A DNA stretch of 64,000 nucleotides. Source: Scatomorpha stercorigallinarum (GTDB lineage: Bacteria > Bacillota > Clostridia > Oscillospirales > Oscillospiraceae). The position numbers and the translations under genes were made by a program. A model generated the notes under the pieces. It ran no database searches, had not been told where the DNA came from, and worked only from the letters and a program-made list of their open reading frames with translations. Of the stretch, positions 9,373 through 19,107 are shown one piece after another (within the stretch, counting starts at the first letter, position 1; every line of letters starts with the position of its first letter). The stretch spans positions 62,001 through 126,000 of the forward strand of contig CALXGN010000005.1 in NCBI GenBank assembly GCA_944387865.1. The letters are read 5' to 3'.

Positions 9373-10119
9373 CTACTCCGCAAGGAAGTAGCGGCGTTTT
9401 TTCTCCGTGCCGCGGCCGTATTCGATGGCGCGCACGGGGCAGCGGCTGATGCAGGCCATGCAGTGCGTACACTTCCCCTGCCAGACGGGCCGCCCGTTTT
9501 CGATGACGATGTCGTTCACGGGGCAGACGGCGGCGCATTTGCCGCAGGAGATGCAGCCGTCCGTGGCGCAGAAGGCGCGGTCCTTGATGATGTAGCGGTA
9601 AAAGACGCGGTTTACCGCCCCGCTCTTCAGCCGGTCGAGCGCGCCGGCGCTGTGGGCGGGGAGGGGCTCCCCGCGGCGGATGCAGTCCGCGCCGCGCTCG
9701 AGCACGGGCTCGGCCCGGGCGACGATACCGGCGCTCTCCTCCTCGCCGGGGGCGGAGAAGAGGGCGATGTAGTTCTCGGGCATCACGACTTCCAGCACGC
9801 CGCGGAACTCAAGGCCCTTTTCCGCGCAAAGCGCGCGCAGCGCGGGCTCCGCGTTGCCTATCTCGCTGCCGCAGGTCATGACGAAATACGCCTCGCGGCT
9901 GCCGTTGAAGCGCGCGGCGCGGATAAATGAGGCGAACACGCGCGGTATCTGCCAGCCGTAGGTTGGCGAGACGAACACCCAGGGGCGCACGCAGCTGAGC
10001 TCGGCGGCGACGCCGTTTTTGATATACGCGAAGCAGTCCAGGCAGTCCTCATCGAGCCGGCGTGCGAGGTATCTTGCGCAGTGGGCGCTGTTGCCGGTGC
10101 CGGTATAGTAGACGATCAT
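9373..10119 (-). CDS. EFR1-type flavodoxin-ferredoxin fusion
   Basis: 248 residues. The N-terminus is a short flavodoxin fold with an FMN phosphate loop (YYTGTGNSAHCARYLA, residues 4-19) and PTYGW. The C-terminus carries two [4Fe-4S] clusters, CISCGKCAAVCP and CTHCMACISRCP. Such proteins shuttle electrons in anaerobes; partners are not obvious here. ATG 10119 is preferred over ATG 10125 because GGAGGG lies directly against the latter but 6 bases from the former. Transcribed convergently to rplS and divergently from spoIIID. Confidence 0.85.
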   Translation of the reverse strand: MIVYYTGTGNSAHCARYLARRLDEDCLDCFAYIKNGVAAELSCVRPWVFVSPTYGWQIPRVFASFIRAARFNGSREAYFVMTCGSEIGNAEPALRALCAEKGLEFRGVLEVVMPENYIALFSAPGEEESAGIVARAEPVLERGADCIRRGEPLPAHSAGALDRLKSGAVNRVFYRYIIKDRAFCATDGCISCGKCAAVCPVNDIVIENGRPVWQGKCTHCMACISRCPVRAIEYGRGTEKKRRYFLAE

Positions 10120-10166
10120 GTACATCCCTCCGCGGACAGCATACCACGGCCGGCGCGCCGGCGCAA

Positions 10167-10196
10167 GCATAATGCCGCCGGCAGGACTCATATAAT
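10167..10196 (+). promoter_or_regulatory. Possible sigma-E-type promoter of spoIIID
   Basis: GCATAAT at 10167-10173 and CATATAAT at 10189-10196, 15 bases apart, resemble the mother-cell sigma-E consensus (ATA-rich -35, CATACAAT-like -10). In Bacillus spoIIID is transcribed by sigma-E. The match is by eye and lies 29 bases before the start codon. Confidence 0.42.
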
Positions 10197-10224
10197 CAAC
10201 CACGAAAAGCCGGGAGTGGTGTAT

Positions 10225-10533
10225 ATGAGGACAGACATCGAGGAGCGCGCCGTCAGGCTCGCGGAGTACATAACGGAAAACCGCGCCACCGTCCGCGCCG
10301 CCGCCAAAGCCTTCGGCGTCTCCAAGTCTACGGTACACAAGGACATCACTGAGCGACTGGAGAGCGTGGACAGCGCGCTCTGCGCCGAGGTGCGGCGGCT
10401 GCTGGAGCTGAACAAGGCCGAGCGGCACATCCGCGGCGGCCTCGCCACCCGTCAAAAATACCAGACTGCGTCTGGAGGCAGAGGCCGCGCGGAGCGCGGC
10501 GGTGCGGTTCACGGTGGCGGCCCGGAGAAATAG
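10225..10533 (+). CDS. spoIIID: Stage III sporulation transcriptional regulator SpoIIID
   Basis: 102 residues. Residues 1-79 match SpoIIID: IEERAVRLAEYITENRATVRAAA, the helix-turn-helix KAFGVSKSTVHKDITERL, and HIRGGLATRQKY near the usual end. SpoIIID is a mother-cell regulator that acts between sigma-E and sigma-K, so the organism probably sporulates or descends from sporulators. From codon 80 (base 10462) the frame is encoded by the first copy of a 124-bp tandem repeat, giving a Gly/Arg-rich tail of about 23 residues absent from ordinary SpoIIID. ATG 10225 follows GGGAG with an 8-base gap. Confidence 0.9.
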   Translation: MRTDIEERAVRLAEYITENRATVRAAAKAFGVSKSTVHKDITERLESVDSALCAEVRRLLELNKAERHIRGGLATRQKYQTASGGRGRAERGGAVHGGGPEK

Positions 10534-10760
10534 CCGGGCTGCACGAGGCCGCGCCCAGGCTGCGCCCGGAGGCAATGGCCGCGCCCAGACTGCGTCTGGA
10601 GGCAGAGGCCGCGCGGAGCGCGGCGGTGCGGTTCACGGGGGCGGCCCGGAGAAATAGCCGGGCTGCACGAGGCCGTGCCCAGGCTGCGCCCGGAGGCAAT
10701 GGCCGCGCCCAGGCTGCGTCTGGAGGCAGTGGCCGCGCGGAGCGCGGCGCGGGAGGCGTC
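10462..10760. repeat. 124-bp tandem repeat, about 2.4 copies
   Basis: Units start at 10462, 10586 and 10710, exactly 124 bases apart, and are nearly identical; the third is partial. Each unit holds two related half-motifs, CAGACTGCGTCTGGAGGCA and CAGGCTGCGCCCGGAGGCA, followed by GGCCGCGC. The first unit contains the end of spoIIID. Related motifs occur at 53041 and 53224. No transposase or target-site duplication is visible. Confidence 0.93.
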
Positions 10761-10816
10761 AGGGTGGCGATACGCGATAGATGGCCCGGCGGGGCGGGAA
10801 CAGCCATACATGGAAA

Positions 10817-11068
10817 CAGGCGGGGCCTTGGCCCCGCCTGACAGCTTGTAAAAAGCCTCGCAGAGTTTGCGGCCGCAGCCGCAAATAAAGTGGGATCCGT
10901 TTTTCCCGGGGGCGTGTACCTCGGGAAAAACACTTATCGCGCAGCGGAGTGCCGGCTTGTCCGCCGAAGGTGGACAATTAAGGCGCGCAGCGGAGCGCGA
11001 TCCCCTCTGTCAGATAAGGCATTGCCTTATCTGACAGACTTGCAGGCGGGGCTTTTGCCCCGCCTGCA
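10817..11068. repeat. Cluster of inverted repeats between spoIIID repeats and dnaJ
   Basis: Six distinct dyads occur in 250 bases: an 11-bp stem at 10817-10840, 7-bp at 10866-10885, 10-bp at 10899-10931 (GTTTTTCCCG/CGGGAAAAAC), 9-bp at 10957-10977, a near-perfect 33-base palindrome at 11006-11038 (TCTGTCAGATAAGGC arm), and a 12-bp stem at 11041-11068. The first and last share the stem CAGGCGGGGC/GCCCCGCCTG. There is no protein-coding gene here. The last may end the dnaJ transcript, though no T-run follows. Confidence 0.85.
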
Positions 11069-11077
11069 GCTGTGTTG

Positions 11078-12223
11078 TCATTTTTTCTTCCGGCCGAAGA
11101 TGCCTGTGTGCTCGGGCACATTTTCGCCCATGGCCTTGGCGTAGGCCCGCAGGGCGTCCTTCTGTGCGCCGCTGAGGTTTTTCGGCACGGCGATGTTGAC
11201 GGTGACGTACTGGTCGCCGCGCCCACCGCCGCGCAGATAGGGGATGCCCTTGCCGCGCAGGCGGAACACAGCGCCGGGTTGCGTCCCCTCGGGGATGGTG
11301 AGCTTGACCTTGCCGTCCAGCGTGGGCACTTCGATCTCCGCGCCCAGCGCGGCCTGCGCAAAGCTGATATCGGCCGCGGAGAGGACGGACGAGCCGTCGC
11401 GCTCGAACTGCTCGCTCTCGCGCACGGATACGGTGACCAGCAAATCGCCGGCCGGGCCGCCCTGTTCGCCGGCCGCGCCCTGGCCCTTGATGGATATCGT
11501 CTGCCCGTCGTCTATGCCGGCGGGTATGTTCACGCTGATGCGCCGGTTGCGGCGCACCTTGCCCTTGCCGCGGCAGGTGGGGCAGGGCTGGTGGATGATC
11601 TTGCCGGTGCCGCCGCACTTGGGGCAGGGCCCGGTGGACTGCATCATGCCGAAGGGCGTGCGCTGGGTGGTCTTTACGCTGCCCGTGCCGCCGCAGTTGG
11701 AGCAGACCTCCGCCGTAGTGCCGCTTGCGCATCCGCTGCCCTTGCAGTCTGGGCACTCCTCCACGCGGCCTACCTGCACTTCCTTCTTGCAGCCAAAGGC
11801 CGCTTCCTCGAAGGAGATGCTGACCGACGCGCGGACGCTGTCGCCCCTGCGGGGGCCAGCGCGGCGCGAGCCCTGGCCGCCGAAGCCGCCAAAGCCGAAA
11901 ATATCGCCAAGGTCGCCGAATATATCGCCAAAACCGCCAAAGCCGCCGAACCCGCCCGCGTCAAAGCCGCCGCCGCCAAAACCGGCGTTGGGGTCGAAGG
12001 CCGCGTGGCCGTACTGGTCGTACTTAGCGCGCTTTTCCGGGTCGCCGAGCACCTGCGCGGCCTCGTTTATCTCCTTGAACTTGGCCTCGCACTCCTTGTC
12101 GTCGGGGTGCAGGTCCGGGTGGTACTGCTTTGCGAGCTTCCTGTATGCTTTTTTAATGTCGTCCTCGCTGGCGCTCTTGTCCAGGCCGAGGACCTCGTAA
12201 TAGTCGCGTTTCTGTTCCGCCAT
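11078..12223 (-). CDS. dnaJ: Molecular chaperone DnaJ (Hsp40)
   Basis: 381 residues. It stimulates the DnaK ATPase and delivers unfolded clients. In order: J domain (about 5-70) with the YHPD motif, a long Gly/Phe-rich linker, four zinc-finger repeats (CPDCKGSG, CSNCGGTG, CPKCGGTG, CPTCRGKG) and the C-terminal substrate-binding domain. ATG 12223 (MAEQKRDYY) has GAGGTG six bases upstream; a GTG at 12232 is less likely. Last gene of the hrcA operon, separated from dnaK by 102 bases containing a stem-loop. Confidence 0.96.
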   Translation of the reverse strand: MAEQKRDYYEVLGLDKSASEDDIKKAYRKLAKQYHPDLHPDDKECEAKFKEINEAAQVLGDPEKRAKYDQYGHAAFDPNAGFGGGGFDAGGFGGFGGFGDIFGDLGDIFGFGGFGGQGSRRAGPRRGDSVRASVSISFEEAAFGCKKEVQVGRVEECPDCKGSGCASGTTAEVCSNCGGTGSVKTTQRTPFGMMQSTGPCPKCGGTGKIIHQPCPTCRGKGKVRRNRRISVNIPAGIDDGQTISIKGQGAAGEQGGPAGDLLVTVSVRESEQFERDGSSVLSAADISFAQAALGAEIEVPTLDGKVKLTIPEGTQPGAVFRLRGKGIPYLRGGGRGDQYVTVNIAVPKNLSGAQKDALRAYAKAMGENVPEHTGIFGRKKK

Positions 12224-12251
12224 AGGCTTCACCTCGTCTTAGCGCGCATAG

Positions 12252-12277
12252 GCGGACGCACGGAAAAGTGCGCCCGC
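12252..12277 (-). promoter_or_regulatory. Stem-loop in the dnaK-dnaJ intergenic space
   Basis: A 10-bp stem with one G-U pair (GCGGGCGCAC/GTGCGTCCGC on the minus strand) and a six-base loop TTTTCC. No T-run follows, so it may stabilise or partly attenuate mRNA between dnaK and dnaJ. Confidence 0.4.
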
Positions 12278-12325
12278 TTTTGCGTGCAGGGATTGCTGAT
12301 ATATGAGAGAGGGGAAAATGGGTAA

Positions 12326-14170
<1,845 letters not shown>

Positions 14171-14226
14171 TTTGATTTCCTCCCGTTTATTTGAAAGAAT
14201 TGAATATACGATTTATGTGAAAGGCC

Positions 14227-14835
14227 TCAGTTCGCAACTTTGACCATCGCGAACCTTATGACCTTGTCGCCCAGCTTGAAGCCCTTCTGCAGCTCCTGCA
14301 CGATCTCGTTTTCGCCTTTTTCGGCGTCCTCCTCGTGCATGACGGCGTTGTGCAGCGTGGGGTCGAACTTCTGGCCCAGCGCGTCGATGGGCGTGACGCC
14401 CAGCTTGGTGAGGATGTCGTTGAACTGAGTCATTATCATCTCGACGCCCTTGCGGTAGGCCTCGTCGGCCGTGGACTGCTCCAGCGCGCGGACCAGGTTG
14501 TCGTAGACGGGCAGGAACTTTGTCACCGTGTCCGTCAGCGCGTCGGAATAGATGTTCTCGCGCTCGCGGGTGCTGCGCTTGCGGTAGTTGTCGTACTCGG
14601 CCAGCAGCCGCAGGTAGCGGTCGCGCTCGGCATTGAGCTGTTCTTCGCAGGCGGAGAGCTTCTTTTCCGCTTTTTTCTCCGCTTTTTCGGCCTTCTTGTC
14701 CTTCTTGTCGGGCTTGGCGCCGTTGTCCGCCGCGGCCTCCGCGGCCTGCTCGCCGGAGCCCGGCGCTTCGCTCTGCGCCGCTTCCTCCGCGGGGATCTTT
14801 TCTTCCTGCTCGTGCGGGTCCATATTGCTACTCAT
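14227..14835 (-). CDS. grpE: Nucleotide exchange factor GrpE
   Basis: 202 residues. GrpE releases ADP from DnaK. An acidic then Lys/Ala-rich N-terminal stretch (about 1-60) leads into the long dimerisation helix (ERDRYLRLLAEYDNYRKRST) and the beta-wing domain with LGQKFDPTLHNAVM and GFKLGDKVIRFAMVKV. The start overlaps the hrcA stop by 8 bases, indicating coupled translation; dnaK starts 56 bases after the stop. Confidence 0.96.
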   Translation of the reverse strand: MSSNMDPHEQEEKIPAEEAAQSEAPGSGEQAAEAAADNGAKPDKKDKKAEKAEKKAEKKLSACEEQLNAERDRYLRLLAEYDNYRKRSTRERENIYSDALTDTVTKFLPVYDNLVRALEQSTADEAYRKGVEMIMTQFNDILTKLGVTPIDALGQKFDPTLHNAVMHEEDAEKGENEIVQELQKGFKLGDKVIRFAMVKVAN

Positions 14836-15916
14836 TTGAATCTCCCTTTATAACGAGTTTGTTGTCCAGCCCCGGCGGCGGCATGGAGCCGCGGCCAAAG
14901 TGCTGTGATAGGGCGTCCGCTATCATGCCCAGCTTGGCGGCCACGGAGGAATAGTCCATCCTCGTGGGGCCCACCACGCCGATGAGGCCCTTGGCGTCCC
15001 CGCCCATGTCGTATTCGGCGAGGACCACGCTGCTGTCGCGCAGCTCCTCGGCCACGTTTTCCGGGCCGATCAGGACCTTTATGCCGTTCGTCCCCTCGCC
15101 AGAGTAGACAGACGGGAGGTTTTTGATGTGCTCAGCGTCCGAAATATAACTCATCAGGGCGTGCGCCTTGTCCGGGTCGCGGAACTCGGGTTGCGAGAGC
15201 AGCCGGTTCGCGCCGGACACCGCGGCCTCGGCGGTCTGCGCGTCGCAGAGCACCTCTATGGCGAAGGAGGCGATGACGCCCGTCAGGCCCATCGTGTCGT
15301 CCACCGCCCGTTCCGCGGAGCGGATGACCAGCGGCGTGATGCGGTCCTCGGTGATGCCCGTGAAATTGGCGTTGAAAACAGAGGCCAGACGTTGTATCAT
15401 ATCCTGGCCGACGGACACCGGCAGGCGGACGAGCTTGTTCTTCACCGTGTTGTTGCTCATCATCACCACGATGATGAACGTGTTCGCGTCAATGTAAATG
15501 AGGTCAAAGCGCGAGATCGTAGCCGGCGGGGCGGCGGCGATGGCCATGGCCGGGTAGTTAGTCAGGCTCGAGGCCAGCGCGCCGATGTCGCTCACCAGGT
15601 GGTCCAGCTCGTGCAGCCGCTCGTTCAGCCCGCGGTTGATGGCGTCCGTCTCCTCCAGCGAGAGCTTGTGTCGCTCCATCAGCTCGTTGACGTAGATGCG
15701 GTAGCCCTGCGGCGTCGGCACTCGGCCGGCGGAGGTGTGCGGCTGCTCCAGATAGCCCATCGCGGTGAGCTCGGCCAGCTCGTTGCGGATGGTGGCAGAG
15801 GAGCAGGTGAGCCCCGCTGTCTGCGCCACGGTCTTGGAGCCGACGGGCTCCGCCGCGCGGATATATTCCTCGACGACGGCGGTGAGTATTTTCTTTTTCC
15901 GTTCGCTGAGTTCCAT
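14828..15916 (-). CDS. hrcA: Heat-inducible transcription repressor HrcA
   Basis: 362 residues. HrcA binds CIRCE and represses the chaperone operon, needing GroEL for activity. An N-terminal winged helix (SERKKKILTAVVEEYIRAAEPVGSKTV, then SSATIRNELAELTAMGYLEQPHTSAGRVPT) is followed by the GAF-like dimer domain and a C-terminal KGLIGVVGPTRMDYS motif. The start lies behind AGAGGTGAGA. First gene of the operon, with a CIRCE box and a strong promoter 30-85 bases upstream. Confidence 0.96.
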   Translation of the reverse strand: MELSERKKKILTAVVEEYIRAAEPVGSKTVAQTAGLTCSSATIRNELAELTAMGYLEQPHTSAGRVPTPQGYRIYVNELMERHKLSLEETDAINRGLNERLHELDHLVSDIGALASSLTNYPAMAIAAAPPATISRFDLIYIDANTFIIVVMMSNNTVKNKLVRLPVSVGQDMIQRLASVFNANFTGITEDRITPLVIRSAERAVDDTMGLTGVIASFAIEVLCDAQTAEAAVSGANRLLSQPEFRDPDKAHALMSYISDAEHIKNLPSVYSGEGTNGIKVLIGPENVAEELRDSSVVLAEYDMGGDAKGLIGVVGPTRMDYSSVAAKLGMIADALSQHFGRGSMPPPGLDNKLVIKGDSNE

Positions 15917-15946
15917 CTCTCACCTCTGAAGGCCGCGCGCTCATTA

Positions 15947-15973
15947 TTGGCACTCTCGACCTTCGAGTGCTAA
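15947..15973. promoter_or_regulatory. CIRCE operator
   Basis: On the minus strand TTAGCACTC, nine bases, then GAGTGCCAA. Consensus is TTAGCACTC-N9-GAGTGCTAA, so one arm has a single mismatch. It abuts the -10 box of the hrcA promoter and lies 31 bases before the hrcA start, as expected for HrcA repression. Confidence 0.93.
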
Positions 15974-16000
15974 TATATCACTGAGCACAGCGGTTGTCAA
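15972..16000 (-). promoter_or_regulatory. Sigma-A promoter of the hrcA operon
   Basis: On the minus strand TTGACA (16000-15995), 17 bases, TATATT (15977-15972). The -10 box overlaps the first two bases of CIRCE. Confidence 0.9.
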
Positions 16001-16017
16001 TAGGCGCAAATGAATAA

Positions 16018-16050
16018 TTGACAGATTGTTCATAAATGATATTATATAAT
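16018..16050 (+). promoter_or_regulatory. Promoter of the 16082 lipoprotein gene
   Basis: TTGACA at 16018-16023 with TATTAT at 16040-16045 (16-base spacer); an overlapping TATAAT at 16045-16050 is too far for optimal spacing. Divergent from the hrcA promoter 20 bases away. Confidence 0.65.
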
Positions 16051-16081
16051 ACAAATGCAGACAGCTATCGGGAGGAAAGAC

Positions 16082-16954
16082 ATGAAAAAGCTCTTACCCT
16101 TTATAATAGCGCTCGCGCTGCTGCTCTCCGCCTGCGGCGAATTCGCCCCGGAGGAGACGGCCGCGCCCTCGGCCGCCCCGGAGTACGCCTTCACGCCGGA
16201 GACGTACCCCGCCGTCGCCGCCGGCGAGGCGGCGGGCGAGCTCGCCCGGGCCGTGACGGCCATCATGCTGGGCACGGACCGCACGGAGGCCGCGAAGCGC
16301 GTCGCCTCCGGCGCCAGCGCGGACGCCTGGGAGGCCCTGGGCAGCGGCGAGTGCGCCCTGGCCCTGGCCGTGGACACGGGCAACATCCCCGCGGGCGTGG
16401 AGACAGAGTCCGTCGCGCGCGACGCGCTGGTGTTCTATGTCTCCGAGTCCAATCCCATCGAGAGCCTCTCCCTGCGCGACCTGGAGGACATCTTCGACGG
16501 CGACGAGACCAGCTGGGCCGCCTTTGGCGGCGCGGAGGAGGATATCGTCGTCATCGGCCGCGAGGCCGGCTCCGGCTCCGTGGCGGCGCTCAGCGCGCTG
16601 GTGGGCTGCGACGAGGCTCTGTGCACGGCGGTGAACGAATACCAGACCGCCGCCGGCGCCATCGGCTTCGGCTTTTACTACCCCTGCGTCGTGCAGGGCA
16701 AGGCGGACGGCTATAAGCTCCTGGCCGTCGAGGGCGTGCTGCCCTCGGCGGAGACGGTGGAGAGCGGCGAGTACCCGCTGACGGCGGAGTACCTGGCCGG
16801 CGTCAGCGCCTCGGCGGCGGAGGGCTCGCCGGAGAGGACGCTCTTTGACTGGCTCTGCGGCAGCGTGGGGCAGGCGTTCATCTCCTCGCAGGGCTATTTT
16901 GCCCCGCAGGCGGCGGACGATGCCGCCCTTGGCGGAGAGGAGGCTGCGGAATGA
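16082..16954 (+). CDS. PstS-like substrate-binding lipoprotein
   Basis: 290 residues. A lipoprotein signal (residues 1-18, lipobox LLSAC with Cys18) precedes a Thr/Pro/Ala-rich linker and a periplasmic-binding fold resembling the phosphate-binding PstS family: LVFYVSESNPIESLSLRDLEDIFDG and the GREAGSGSVAALSAL loop. No pst transporter genes are near, so transport of phosphate is not supported; a sensory role with the downstream kinase is possible. ATG 16082 has GGAGG upstream; an in-frame start at 16055 would disrupt the signal peptide. It overlaps the next gene by ATGA. Confidence 0.72.
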   Translation: MKKLLPFIIALALLLSACGEFAPEETAAPSAAPEYAFTPETYPAVAAGEAAGELARAVTAIMLGTDRTEAAKRVASGASADAWEALGSGECALALAVDTGNIPAGVETESVARDALVFYVSESNPIESLSLRDLEDIFDGDETSWAAFGGAEEDIVVIGREAGSGSVAALSALVGCDEALCTAVNEYQTAAGAIGFGFYYPCVVQGKADGYKLLAVEGVLPSAETVESGEYPLTAEYLAGVSASAAEGSPERTLFDWLCGSVGQAFISSQGYFAPQAADDAALGGEEAAE

Positions 16955-18399
16955 AAAAGATCGTGATACCGATGGCCCTCGCGCTCGCCCTGCTGCTCAC
17001 CGGCTGCGGCCTCTCCGAGCAGTTCGCGGCCGTGAAGGAGGAATACATCGACCCCGCCGTCGAGCGGGCCGAGAGCGGCGACCTGGACGCCCTGGACGAC
17101 GCGGACGCCCTGCGCGCCGGCCCCAACGTGAGCACGGACCGCTCGCTGCTGGGCGAGCCGGCGGTGTATGAGGCCATTTTCTCCCGCGCGCAGGAGGGCT
17201 ATATGCCCACGCTCGTCACGGGCCGCGGCGGTACGCTGCTGCCCATCGGCGGCGGGCTCGCCACCAGCGAGGGCGAGATCGTGCTCGACCCCGTGCTCGT
17301 TTCCGTGACGCCGGCCAGCTTCACGGCGGACGGCGAGACTTACCAGACGCCAATCTATATATTGGAGAACAGGGACGGCATGTTTGCCGCCTGCTCGGCC
17401 TACGGCGACTGGTGCACGGGCTTTGACTACACGGAGATCCTGGCCTTCGAGCCGGGCGTGCTCTGCATCTCGGACGCCGAGCAGAACCTGGCCGTCTGCT
17501 ACAACAACGAGGGCGAGGTGCTCTTTGACACCGCCAACTTCTCCGCCCGCTACGAGCTGGCGGCCGGCAGCGTGGCCAGCCTGGCCCAGTACGGCAGCGG
17601 CTACATGCTCGCGCACTACTCCAACGGCGACTACGGCTTCCTCGACATGGAGGGCAATTTCCTCAACCGCTACAACGACCTGCCCAGCTATTTCGACGAG
17701 GCCTATCCCTTCTCCGACGGCCGCGCGGCCGTCTGCAACGACGGCGTCTGGGGCTATCTGGACGCCGAGGGGAATTTCATCATCGAGCGCCAGTATGAAG
17801 ACGCCACCTCCTTCGCCGGCGGCAACGCCGCCGTCAAGAGCGGCGGCAACTGGAGCATTATCGACTCCGCCGGCAATGTGCGCCTGGAGCTGGGCGCGGT
17901 CGGCTCCGTGGAGGTCACGCCGGCCTATATCCTCGCCGACGGCAAGTATTACACCGTGAACGACTGCACCGAGGCCGTGTTCTACGGCTATACGGGCGTC
18001 CCCTGCGACGAGGGCTTCTGGGTCCGCGGGGCGAACGGCGTGCGCGTTTTCCGCGCCGACGGCTCGCAGGTGTATTTCTCCGGCGCGGTGGAGCTGCTGG
18101 ATCACGCGGGCTACCTCTACCTGGTGCAGCTGGCGGACGGCAGCACGGCGGCCATGGACGAATACAGCCGCGTGGCGGCCACGGACGTGGAGCGCCTGGT
18201 GACGGACGGCCTCACGGGCATCAGCTTCGCCCTGACGGCTGACGGCGAGCTCTACAGCTCCGACGGCGCGCTGATGGCGTCCGGCTGTGCCGGCGAGGCG
18301 CTGAACATGAACGCCCTCTGCACGGAGGGGCCGCTCACCGGCTGGAAAAACTCCTCCGGCGAGTGGATCATCTGCCTGGTGGACGATACTTCTGACTGA
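16951..18399 (+). CDS. WG-repeat lipoprotein
   Basis: 482 residues. Lipoprotein signal with lipobox LLTGC (Cys19). From about residue 210 it carries WG-type repeats, seen as DYGFLDMEGNFLNRYNDLP, GVWGYLDAEGNFIIERQYED and NWSIIDSAGNVRLE, units that usually fold into beta-propeller-like ligand-binding surfaces. The function of WG-repeat proteins is mostly unknown. Starts inside the stop of the preceding lipoprotein gene and ends 12 bases before the response regulator, so the two lipoproteins and the two-component system appear to be one operon. Confidence 0.8.
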   Translation: MKKIVIPMALALALLLTGCGLSEQFAAVKEEYIDPAVERAESGDLDALDDADALRAGPNVSTDRSLLGEPAVYEAIFSRAQEGYMPTLVTGRGGTLLPIGGGLATSEGEIVLDPVLVSVTPASFTADGETYQTPIYILENRDGMFAACSAYGDWCTGFDYTEILAFEPGVLCISDAEQNLAVCYNNEGEVLFDTANFSARYELAAGSVASLAQYGSGYMLAHYSNGDYGFLDMEGNFLNRYNDLPSYFDEAYPFSDGRAAVCNDGVWGYLDAEGNFIIERQYEDATSFAGGNAAVKSGGNWSIIDSAGNVRLELGAVGSVEVTPAYILADGKYYTVNDCTEAVFYGYTGVPCDEGFWVRGANGVRVFRADGSQVYFSGAVELLDHAGYLYLVQLADGSTAAMDEYSRVAATDVERLVTDGLTGISFALTADGELYSSDGALMASGCAGEALNMNALCTEGPLTGWKNSSGEWIICLVDDTSD

Positions 18400-18411
18400 G
18401 AAGGTGGATAT

Positions 18412-19101
18412 ATGAACAAAAAAGCCCTCGTCGTCGAGGACGACAAGAACATCGCCGAGCTGCTGCGCCTCTACCTGGAAAAGGACGGCTTCGACGTCCT
18501 CATCGCCGCCGACGGCGGCAAGGGCGAGCAGATGGCCGAGGAGGAACACCCGGACATCATACTGCTGGACATCATGCTGCCCGTGAAGGACGGCTGGGAG
18601 GTCTGCCGCGCCGTCAGGCAGCACTCCAAAGTGCCCATTATCATGCTCACGGCCAAGGGCGAGACCTTCGACAAGATAAACGGCCTGGAGATGGGCGCGG
18701 ACGACTATGTCACCAAGCCCTTCGACGTGAAGGAGCTGATGGCCCGCATCCACGCCGTCATGCGCCGCGCGGACGGCACGGACGCCGGCGGCGAGAAGAA
18801 GCTCACCTTCGACAAGCTGGTCATCAACCTTGATTCCTATGAGCTGATCGTGGACGGCAAGCGCATCGACACGCCGCCGAAGGAGATGGAGCTGCTCTAC
18901 CATCTGGCCTCCACGCCCAACCGCGTCTATACGCGCAACCAGCTGCTGGACGAGGTCTGGGGCTTCGACTATTTCGGCGATTCACGCACCGTGGACGTGC
19001 ACATCAAGCGCCTGCGCGAAAAGCTGGAGGGCGTTTCCGACAAGTGGTCGCTCAAGACCGTCTGGGGCGTGGGCTATAAATTCGAGGTCCTGGACCAGTA
19101 A
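18412..19101 (+). CDS. OmpR/PhoB-family response regulator
   Basis: 229 residues. The receiver domain has the acidic pocket VVEDD, phosphoacceptor Asp53 (LLDIMLP) and Lys102 (VTKPF). The C-terminal winged helix includes PPKEMELLYHLASTPNRVYTRNQLLDEVWGFDYFGDSRTVDVHIKRLREKL. Its gene is 12 bases after the WG lipoprotein and 6 bases before the histidine kinase, so regulator and kinase form a pair. Targets are not known; the downstream htrA gene is a candidate. Confidence 0.95.
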   Translation: MNKKALVVEDDKNIAELLRLYLEKDGFDVLIAADGGKGEQMAEEEHPDIILLDIMLPVKDGWEVCRAVRQHSKVPIIMLTAKGETFDKINGLEMGADDYVTKPFDVKELMARIHAVMRRADGTDAGGEKKLTFDKLVINLDSYELIVDGKRIDTPPKEMELLYHLASTPNRVYTRNQLLDEVWGFDYFGDSRTVDVHIKRLREKLEGVSDKWSLKTVWGVGYKFEVLDQ

Positions 19102-19107
19102 GCGGCC

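Noticed and set aside
10462..10760. CRISPR array
   Set aside because: The repeats are 124-bp contiguous tandem units with no unique spacers and no cas genes.
16082..16954. Phosphate-uptake pst operon
   Set aside because: The PstS-like protein is not accompanied by pstCAB genes.
16894..18903. 669-residue minus frame opposite the WG lipoprotein and regulator
   Set aside because: Covers two well-supported genes and lacks any domain.
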